From Branchiostoma floridae (lineage: Eukaryota; Chordata; Leptocardii; Amphioxiformes; Branchiostomatidae): DNA of 64,000 nucleotides. Within the stretch, counting starts at the first letter, position 1. Each line of letters starts with the position of its first letter. Position numbers and translations under genes: made by a program. Below, piece after piece: positions 56,028 through 64,000 of this stretch. The notes below the pieces were generated by a model. That model was given only the letters and a program-made list of their open reading frames with translations. It did no database searches and was not told the DNA's origin. The stretch spans positions 9,632,578 to 9,696,577 of the forward strand of contig NC_049989.1 in assembly GCF_000003815.2 (NCBI RefSeq). Direction: 5' to 3'.

Positions 56028-56261
56028 ATGGGTCTGCCCATTGACTTGTATGAACCCTTGCGTGTCATGGCATGTTATCTCACAATCTTGGTAACAGGGG
56101 CCATTTGTAAGAGGATAAAGGGACTGCAATCGAAGACAGCTTCAGCCAGATACCTCAAAACTGCACATCAGAGCGACTCTTCATCGGCCTATACTGCAGT
56201 TCTTTTGATTTTGGTCTTTTTATGTACATTCTTTACGTTGTGTAGCTTTCCCTTGCATTGA
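56028..56261 (+). pseudogene. Possible GPCR TM5-TM6 fragment
   Basis: A 77-codon plus frame has a hydrophobic segment (EPLRVMACYLTILVTGAI), a basic loop (CKRIKGLQSK) and a second hydrophobic segment ending FFTLCSFPLH before a stop. F-T-L-C-S-F-P fits the TM6 motif FxxCWxP with Trp replaced by Ser, and EPLRVMACY resembles the TM5 Pro-to-Tyr spacing, one residue short. It lies on the same strand, 7 kb after the GPCR exon. I see no acceptor: a TAA in frame precedes the ATG directly and no AG lies between. There is no TM7 either, and a hAT element starts 27 bp later. So it is a decayed remnant or a chance match. Confidence 0.3.
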
Positions 56262-56287
56262 AGAGTATCGCGATATGCCGTCATATC

Positions 56288-56713
56288 TAGGGTGGGTACG
56301 GGTACAGGAAATCCAGGTCCAGGTCCGGTTCAGGTCCAGAGGATCGGGTTTAGGTTTCGACTTGAACCTGGACCTAATTCAGTATGTGGGAACTTGTGAA
56401 TGGACGATACTCAAAACGATGGTCAATTTCGCAACAAAAAACTCTTTTGTAGGTTATTTGACTTCCACTGGCGTAAATTCATACAAGGCTAACTGCCTTT
56501 GCACTATTGACTGAATGACTATAGACTCAACTTTACTTCGTTCTTGTTATTTTTCTCGACCGGTTAGCCCCGAAATGTGAAGATCTGATCATATAATCTG
56601 TTCATTTCCCAATAGGGCCAACATCCGGTCCACCGAATCCGTGTTTTTTTTGGGACCGATCCAATAAGAAAAACCGGTTTTGTACCGGTATATCGTACCG
56701 ATAGCCAGCCCTA
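56288..56713 (+). mobile_element. hAT-type non-autonomous element, copy 3
   Basis: A 426-bp relative of 11887-12331. The ends are TAGGGTGGGTACGGGTAC and GTACCGATAGCCAGCCCTA, with 8-bp flanks GTCATATC (56280-56287) and GTCATACC (56714-56721), identical at 7 of 8. It contains the AGGTCCAGGTCCGGTTCAGG array, GTGAATGGACGATACTCAAA, AATCTGTTCATTTCC and AAAACCGGTTTTGTACCGGT. Confidence 0.88.
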
Positions 56714-57506
56714 GTCATACCTATTGTCATTTTCGGGATGTGAAGACTGCCGTTGCCATGTAACGCATTCATGATAGATTGAGGTAGGCCCTACCTAGTG
56801 ATATTTGTAGCGCGGTTGAAACACTACAAGGTCTGACTGTTACCTATGAATAATGCAGGTTGCAATAGCATGCCTGCTTCAGCACACGGCTCAAAACTAC
56901 AAACAGACTCCAGGAGTATCCGGCAATGTCATTTTTGTATCGTTGTAAATTTTACTTTATCTACATCAAATAGCGCTATGTTGGCCATTGCCTACACGAG
57001 ACACCATCAAGTGGTATTGTCCGATACAGTGCTTGGTACATGTTTATCAGCTTTGGTGACTGTAAAATGTTAACTCTTGCCCACAACTTTTCTATGTATG
57101 ATGTTTATCACAGGCTTTATTTGAAGGGATTTTGACTGAAATAACGGAAATAACGTTTATGTGGAAAACGTAACCTGCATTAAAATGTTAACTCAACATA
57201 TATAGCAAGTGGACGGCACATGCGTTTTAATAAGAATGACATATTTGATATATTATGTGAACTGGTATGAAAATGACAATAAATGCAAATGGCACAACGT
57301 ATATACTACTTGTTCTAGTTGGAGACTAGATTTAAGCGATCACCCTAATACCAATACAGTGAGAGATCTTTCATTGTGGGGCAATTCGCTGCATAAAATT
57401 CATTGTTCTAGTTAGACAGAGACTAACCTCTTCTTGAAAACAGTATGAGACTTTAATATACTTCTAGTCTTAGATATTTCACCAATCGTGTAATGAAATG
57501 TAGAAT

Positions 57507-57578
57507 TTACCACACCGGGAGTCGAACCAGGTCGGTTTGGGTGAAAGCCACAAATCCTAACCACTAGACCAACTGGGA
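57507..57578 (-). tRNA. tRNA-Glu(TTC)-like sequence, probably pseudogene
   Basis: The minus strand reads TCCCAGTTGGTCTAGTGGTT (acceptor and D arm, with the A box TGGTCTAGTGG), anticodon loop CTTTCAC with TTC, and T arm CCTGGTTCGACTCCCGG (B box GGTTCGACTCC). The boxes match animal tRNA-Glu closely. Pairing is imperfect: several acceptor-stem mismatches (TCCCAGT against TGTGGTA), one in the anticodon stem and one in the T stem. It is likely a tRNA-Glu pseudogene or tRNA-derived copy. No T-run terminator follows closely. Confidence 0.65.
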
Positions 57579-59997
57579 GTACATATAAATTACACCAGCC
57601 ATGTGATCCTTATCGTAACGATATGTCATTCCGATTTTCTGCAACACATTCAAGGAAAACTGCGTGAACATTACAAGTGCATATAAGTTATGAAATATAG
57701 ACATGAAATGATATTTGATATCACTAAAATTACGATGTTTCCTTTAACTGTTAATTGCAAGAACGAATCAAATTGAATAAAATCAATATAGACATGATAA
57801 AACAAAATTCATGCTTTTTTATCATGCAAAGTTTAACATCATTCGCTATAGATTTTATCGTCAATACAAGCGACAAGACAAAACATTTATTAATTCTTAC
57901 CATGAAATGTAATTGAACATGCTGATGCATTATGTGATGCATTATTTGAACCATTCGAGTCACTGAAAGTTAGACGTACCCTAAGTCCTTTTGTCCCTTA
58001 CGTGTTATGTCCGAAACCTTGCCACACATAAATCTTTCAGTGAGAGGTAATTCACTTCTTGAAATTCAATCTTTCAGCATACCTTAAACCTTGTGTAAAG
58101 GTTACGTTTTTTTGTTAAAAGTATGCTTTACGTATATATATATATATATATATATATATTGCACGTGCTTTGGGATCAAATTTCGTATGTTGTAAGACTA
58201 TAGAGGTTTCTCGGCGTAACGCTAGCGCTGTAGACTCAATCATTTATAACATTTGAAATGTGATTCTTTGCTGAGTTTACACCCAATGCTAAGACATAGA
58301 TCGATTGTTGGACTCCTTACCACCATCAGAAAGAAATCCCAGCTTTCGCTCACACAAGCAGCATTCCCTTCCATGCCGTCACTTCCAATTCTATCAAATC
58401 CTACTTTATATTTCATCGCTTTTATGTGCCATATTCCTGTTTCTTGTGGTTTATTTTTAGATTCTGGCCATTGGTCTGGTTCCATCAACGTATAGAACAA
58501 GAAAAAATCGATATTAGGTGTTCTATCAACCCCTTCCTTTCAATGATTTTCACACAAAGAACATACTTTCACGATCACCAAGTTTTGAAATTCATTTATT
58601 TCTTTATGGAGGTCGTGTATAGCTATGGTTCAGGCTTTACGTACGTATTTATATTGCCTGTTGTTACAGCACAGACGCAACACACGGTCCCTTTAAGATT
58701 CGACACTAAAACGCGGTACATGCGTGCGAGTATCTGATAACCTTACCAAGGACTTTGACTGGAAGCTATTCGTTATGTAACAGCCATCAGAATTACCATT
58801 TCAAAAAAAACCTGGGTCCGCTAGAGCCCAACGTTTGATGGCATGGAATCAAATTGAAGAAGATAAGTAGTTTCTACCTCCTAGATGAGTCAGCAGAAAA
58901 ATCACGTGAATATCACGCGTGGCAACTCTATAGTGTACTGTTCAACTATGGATTTGCTTAAACTACTGTATCTACTTGTATCTGTCTTCAATGAAATGCT
59001 TAGTATTCAAATTAAGTGATTATATGGCAATTAGATAAGCATCGTATTTTGTATTTATCGGATATCAATCATTGAGGTGCATGAAATATTCAAAGTGCTA
59101 ATCTCCCTAGATTTCATACAGAACATTTAATTAAGAAATATTTTACAATGTACAAAATAAAAACAATTACAGTGACATTACTTACTTAGTACATTGGCGT
59201 TTCCTGTTGAAAAAGATTCAGCTAGGCCAAACTTTCTTTTAGCCTTCAAAGGTTTAATACAGAACTTTCTCTGGTTGATAATCTCCAAACCAATAATCTT
59301 GGATACTGTTGGAATGTCTAATTCGGACGAAAAATAATTCCCAAAAGCTGTTCTAAGCTTTCAACACAAATTGTGGCAAAATGACCTTGCCAAATCGTAT
59401 TCACGTTCTTTAGGATTACTCTACTTTCATCTTCCATCGAAGCAAATCAATCTTGAGCTGAAAATGGTATTCATCCTAGCTCTCTGACGCCAGCCGCAGA
59501 TTTGGGGGTTTGAGTGATTGCAAGCAAGATGACAACATAACGTTACCCACGGGAGCCGTACTAAACGCTACGTAATGAAAATGCAATTTTCTATTACAGT
59601 ATATTACACATTTTCAATTTACGTTTCCAATATTATATAGTAACGTCTTAAACCATAAAGGTCGTCGACCTGAAATGAAAACGTTATTGTGACTTTGTTT
59701 GGATTACGATGTTATGTATGTTAATTTCTTACCATGTTACATATACATGTTGCTTCTATGTCATCTATATGCAAATTATTTCCACATTTTTTATCTATTG
59801 TACTTCTTTTATTGAAAACAAAAGAACGGAGAGTAATACTAAGATATTACGGATCCTGACAAAAATTAAAAACGCAAATTAACGGGGGCAGCACAACCAT
59901 GAAAATAGCATCTTACTAATAATACGTAAACTAGAAATACAACTTCAATCAACTGATCTAATAATCATAATAATCGTCATACAAAATCATTGTTAAC
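57579..59997. other. No gene; (TA)n microsatellite at 58132-58160
   Basis: About 14 TA units near 58132-58160. Frames up to 103 codons have no recognisable features. Confidence 0.45.
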
Positions 59998-60260
59998 TAG
60001 AGTTCAGTGACCTCATACCTCCATGAAATAGTTGGTGTTTGTAGATTTTATGACAAACATTTACATAATCTATGCATGGTTATGTTCATCACTGAAAAAC
60101 GTACACATGCCACAATCACAACATTCCCATCAATAATCATTAATCTGTTTTGCCATTTTTGCATATAGAAAAAAAATCAGTTCCTCAATTGCATATTTGG
60201 TGTCTGTTTATGTTCCACCTATCATAAATTACATGAACTGCATTTATTAATGTACAGATA
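59998..60260 (+). mobile_element. Octamer-rich repeat, copy D (5' part only)
   Basis: CTAGAGTTCAGTGACCTCAT, ACCTCCATGAAATAG, CTATGCATGGTTATGTTCAT, TTATGTTCCACCTATCATAA match the first 270 bp of copy A. The perfect octamers have decayed here. Confidence 0.8.
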
Positions 60261-60513
60261 CATATATTTTCACAGATTTACATATGCCTTTTACCGATTA
60301 TCTTATCTGAGATTTATACAAAAAAGATTCTCATGATCAATATATGCAATGCACATTATATGATTCGATTTAGTATATGTAACCATATACGAGTGATCTA
60401 GCTTACATGTACTAAATACAGATTTCACAGACTTAACAATGGGAGCTTGGAAGTTTGCACAGCATATCTGTCTGCTTCGAGCATAGATTGTATGAAGTTT
60501 ACTAAAAACTGAG

Positions 60514-60669
60514 TACAGTAGAAGCACAACGGATAGCCGCACACTTATTGCACGGAATCCCCAAATCCCAAACCGGTCCAGCTAGATAACTTTGCATTAT
60601 TGCACCTTCCGCATAATTGCACGAAAATACGCTAGCAAATGGGGTGTGCCATTAAACGGCTTCTACTAT
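60514..60669. mobile_element. Pogo/Tc1-like MITE, copy 2
   Basis: TACAGTAGAAGC at the left and AAACGGCTTCTACTATA at the right, with GCACGGAATCCCCAAATCCC and GCATAATTGCACG inside, as in 33991-34166. TA flanks are present. Confidence 0.75.
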
Positions 60670-61790
60670 ATCCTATTTTAACTTGAGTGAAAAGGAGCTG
60701 GTGGAACCACTCAGAATGCGTTCCCTTCCTCCGACCCCTCCGTCAAAGGGGGAGGAACGGTCATCAATGGCCGGGAGCCCGGTACCCCAGGGGCACCACT
60801 CCCGACCAGCTTCGCGCTCGGAAGGGAACGCTACCGCTCGTCATCGTGGCTTCTGCGTGCGTTCACGTTTCCGTGAAAATGCACGGGTCACATACTATAG
60901 AAATGATCCCTAAAAGTATGATCTTGGTGAACAGACGTCATTACGTAACTCATGTACAAAATACGTCGCCATTCTGCTAATGGTTTTATAACACCAGAAT
61001 ATCAAGGTAACATGAAAACAAATTCATTCCAAACTTAAAAGCCTCTAGTAGATTATAGTCGTAATCCTGCAAAACGAGAATATTAACTAGAATAGTTAGT
61101 AAAATTTGTATTGGTTTGTTGAATAAAATTTGGCAATTTTTGAAGAATATTGCAGCGATTCGCCAGACTGCATAGGTAAGTAGTTCTGTTGCATCTCGGG
61201 AGAGCGGGAAATTCAAAACGTCCAGGTGAACACCTTTATTCTTGACTTTCTAGGGAGGTATTTTTACCGCATGACTTGTAAAGGATTACTGATCTTGTTC
61301 GGCATGGCAAAATCATGAAATTCATATACAAGGCTCTATATCGCGCGTATCAGCCAATTTGGGTATAATCTGCTTAATTATCAATAATTGGAAAGATATC
61401 TAAAGCTCATAATGACATTATTGATTGAGACAAGATGGTTATGATCAACAACGAGGTCACATTATTTTTGCGAACTTAATCATTATACAACAGAGCCTTA
61501 GAAATGCATAATATTCATTACATTAATTGTAATGGCATTCAAATCAGTGGTGTCTCTTGCAATATCACAATCAAAAAATGTCCTATGTTCTAGTAACTAA
61601 TCATATCCAACATTTAAGAAATTATTACATTCTTTGAATATCTTTAGTAGCATTACAAAATCTCTGGCTATGAAATATTTGAGCAATATAAAACAGTTTT
61701 AGGAAACGTTATGTGAGAAGCTTAAGAACACTATTTCCAAATCAGATGTTTCGAATGTAGCTATAGAGGACGGTTTTAGTGCGGGGACAT
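60670..61790. other. GC-rich island at 60700-60870; otherwise nothing
   Basis: 60715-60860 is much richer in G and C than its surroundings and keeps two plus frames open. One reads MRSLPPTPPSKGEERSSMAG, a Pro/Ser/Arg-rich, disordered-looking stretch. It could be an exon or a CpG island, but no convincing splice pair was found. The rest is AT-rich and unrecognised. Confidence 0.3.
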
Positions 61791-61796
61791 TGGATT

Positions 61797-62093
61797 TAGG
61801 GGTTGGTAACGTGGGTGGACCGGATATCGATGTTGGACCGATTCGAAAATAAAGAGATTATACCGGCAGGTGTTGACGTGTTTGGGGCTTACTGGTCAAA
61901 TAGGATAGCAATAGCGAAGTAGAGGAGATTTGATAATCATTTTACCAAGTTTCTACAGTCCAAGCTGGTTTTAACCAGAATCAGTTAGTGTTGTATATAG
62001 GGATATAAAAACGCCCGTGGACGTCGGATACTCTATCAAACATATTCCTTTGTAACGAAAATGAACCGTGTTGTGAGTATCTCCCATTCAGAA
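61797..62093 (-). mobile_element. hAT-type non-autonomous element, copy 4 (cut by gap)
   Basis: TAGGGGTTGGTAACG at the left, GGTGGACCGGATATCGATGT, AAAATAAAGAGATTATACCG, GGCTTACTGGTCAAATAGGA, AACGAAAATGAACCG and GTTGTGAGTATCTCCCATTC follow the reverse order of copy 3. The right end is in the gap that starts at 62094. Confidence 0.75.
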
Positions 62094-62232
62094 NNNNNNN
62101 NNNNNNNNNNNNNNNNNNNNNNNNNNNNNNNNNNNNNNNNNNNNNNNNNNNNNNNNNNNNNNNNNNNNNNNNNNNNNNNNNNNNNNNNNNNNNNNNNNNN
62201 NNNNNNNNNNNNNNNNNNNNNNNNNNNNNNNN
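62094..62232. other. Assembly gap, 139 N
   Basis: A size-estimated gap inside or next to the hAT copy. Frames crossing it are not interpretable. Confidence 0.98.
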
Positions 62233-62536
62233 TTGCATACATTCTACGATGGTGGGAATGTTTATGTAAAAAAAGCTCGCCTTGCATACCGAAACCACCA
62301 CACTTTTATCCTTTCCTAGGAGATTTCGGCACTGGTAAGCTTCCAAAGAATGTATGTCACCCTGTAAGGACGATATAACCCTGTCGTGCGTACGCACGTT
62401 GATTGCAGATGATGATAATGATGAATACAAGGTAGAACTGTTCTTAACCCTTGTCCTGCTGAGTCCTTATATATACGGGATGCGCATATATGATGTCTGT
62501 ATGTGGGTCCAGTATCTTTGTTGATTTGGGGCATTT

Positions 62537-62985
62537 CCCACACGACTAAGAATTAGCTGCCATAAACTTCATATTGAAACAGGAAGACATACTCACACCC
62601 CTCTGGAACAAAGACTATGCAAACATTGTAATTCAGATAGAATAGATGACGAACGCCATTTTGTAGTAGAGTGTAGATTGTATATATACCGTAGAGAGAA
62701 ATGAACTGTATAAGGTTATACAAAGCCAATTTCCTTATTTCATACACCTAAGTTCTGTAGAAAAATTCATATTTCTAATGCAACTAGGCAAACCATCGAT
62801 CATAAAACATATCTGCTCTTTTATCTCCACTATAACAGAAAAGCAAGGAGAAATTTAATTTATCCAGCAATGGTATCATTTTGTATTTGTGAACTGTATC
62901 TTTTCAATATGTCTTGTTGTGACCTGTACTTAGCCCGGTGTGGCAAAAATGTGCAATAAAGGTCTTCATTTAAAAAAAAAATTAA
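62537..62985 (+). mobile_element. LINE 3' end, plus strand
   Basis: TRLRISCHKLHIETGRHTH and CKHCNSDRIDDERHFVVEC (C-X2-C-X9-H-X4-C), then after a frame break EKFIFLMQLGKPSIIKHIC and a stop. The tail has GTACTTAGCCCGGTGTGGC, then ATGTGCAATAAAGGTCTTCA and an A run. It is 5'-truncated at about 62537. Closest in the window to the minus-strand copy at 36525-37105. Confidence 0.85.
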
Positions 62986-63758
62986 GTGAGTCTTACCACA
63001 TCGATTGGCGAAGTAAATCCGCAGCAGCAGCGCAAAATGGGTCAAGCTTTACTGATCCGATTCATTATCAGCTTATGGGGGTTAAAATTATTGGCAATAA
63101 AATTCTCATCAGGACACTAGGTCGTTATCATGAGGGCCCACAATATTTGTATGGATGAAATACACAATAGAAGGCTTTGTTGGTTATAATTTTCATCTCT
63201 TTCCTTTTTTTCCTTTACCTACTGTTTGAATATACAACGTATACGTAAGTAGAAATGCATCATATAAAGTACCTGTATCCCCATAGATTTCAGGCGTTAA
63301 AGTTTAAACATATTCCCCATAGTGCTGGCAATTCAAATTTCGGAGAGCCAAAGACAAATTGCATTGCTGACGTCAATCCCAAAATCTAGACAACTTTGTC
63401 TCCACCAGCTTTAGTGCTACAACATGCATTTTCTCCACTTCGTGATCACAAATCTAGGAAATCGTGTCTTTGGCCGCTTGTGTTATTCAAAATGTCCGCA
63501 ACTTCCACTCACCTATCGCCATTACATCTTTTCCGATCATGTGTACTCCGTAAATAACGTCACAAGTATGCCTTTGTAAGGTATCAGATTCATCACGTGA
63601 GCTACATTGCAACCCACGGTCTTCCTAAGGCTAAGGTCACATTTCCACAAAGGGACCCGGCCGGGCAGCTTTCGGGAACGATAAGTATGATATAAAAGAC
63701 AACAACAACACAAAATGGACCGAAAATAATTCAACAGCATGCATTGTGCATATTTAAT
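62986..63758. other. No recognised gene
   Basis: Nothing recognised in this stretch. Confidence 0.4.
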
Positions 63759-64000
63759 GGGTCTACCGAAAGTGCGAAAAGGAACGAAGTATGAAGCAAA
63801 TTCAAATAAAATCGATGGTAATATTAGGAAAAGGTAAACTGTGATCGGCAAATGCATTTTGCGGCTTGTCCACGAAATTCCTCCTTTTCGTTCCTTTTCG
63901 CACTTTCGGTTCTTTCAGGTTTCGTTCCTTTTCGTTCCTTTTCGCACTTTCGGTATTATTCTTTGAAGATCTGCGAAATACAAAGAAACGGAACTGAGAT
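63759..64000 (+). mobile_element. Decamer-repeat element, copy 3 (cut by window end)
   Basis: GGTCTACCGAAAGTGCGAAA, GAAGTATGAAGCAAATTC, TGATCGGCAAATGCATTTTG, CACGAAATTCCTCC, then reversed decamers and GCACTTTCGGT, and finally CTTTGAAGATCTGCGAAATA, which matches 1171-1220. Only one decamer unit is present at the left, against ten in copy 1. CCGAAAGTGCGAAAAGGAAC and its reverse form imperfect inverted ends. Confidence 0.75.

Noticed and set aside
60683-60913. Pro/Ser/Arg-rich 76-codon frame in the GC-rich island, as a receptor tail exon
   Set aside because: No convincing acceptor or donor, and a second frame is equally open. Kept only as a noted island.

Overview
This is eukaryotic, repeat-dominated, AT-leaning genomic DNA with assembly gaps at 8743-8842 (exactly 100 N), 32351-33314 and 62094-62232. 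There are no operons and no dense coding. The one convincing cellular coding exon carries a splice donor, and the repeats are animal-type: LINE endonuclease/RT fragments, 8-bp-TSD hAT elements, a Harbinger-like element, TA-flanked MITEs and a tRNA-headed SINE. The mix, and several signatures (TCTCCAAGCAGA, the GTTCGCGGT MITE), look most like a lancelet (Branchiostoma). That assignment rests on recollection of repeat families and is an inference.

Layout. 1-16.4 kb: gene-free DNA with a decamer-repeat element, local tandem duplications, MITEs, two inverted hAT copies, degenerate telomere-like repeats beside a gap and three hammerhead-like motifs. 16.4-21.8 kb: nothing recognised. 21.8-26.8 kb: a tRNA-headed SINE-like element, a 1.1-kb octamer-rich repeat, and a CR1-like LINE split by a Harbinger-like element with a clean TAA duplication. 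27.5-32.3 kb: a 0.91-kb unit repeated three times, each with a 17-bp minisatellite and a possible collagen-like exon on the minus strand, running into a 2.2-kb satellite of about 55-bp units that ends near a gap. 33.3-40 kb: MITEs, a 773-bp transposon, a LINE 3' end inside a minisatellite and a 33-bp near-perfect palindrome. 40-45.7 kb: a nested LINE graveyard on both strands. 45.7-46.7 kb: second copies of the octamer repeat and the SINE-like element. 48.5-48.9 kb: first coding exon of a rhodopsin-class GPCR. 49-64 kb: probably intron or intergenic DNA with one octamer-repeat copy inside a tandem array, a possible GPCR TM5-TM6 fragment, a hAT copy, a tRNA-Glu-like sequence, MITEs, a LINE 3' end and a decamer element cut by the window edge.

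Genes and systems. The only well-supported cellular gene is the GPCR exon (TM1-TM3, DRW motif, donor GTAAGT); the rest of that receptor is not convincingly present. The most unusual system is a LINE family in which an ORF1p-type RNA-binding segment sits inside the ORF2 frame, between the RT thumb and the C-terminal zinc-finger domain. Two diverged copies (minus strand 40931-42048; plus strand about 44850-45659) share this order, and the first is one uninterrupted frame of about 372 codons. Four LINE tails in the window share a 3' signature around TGTRCAATAAAG, so they probably belong to one related group.
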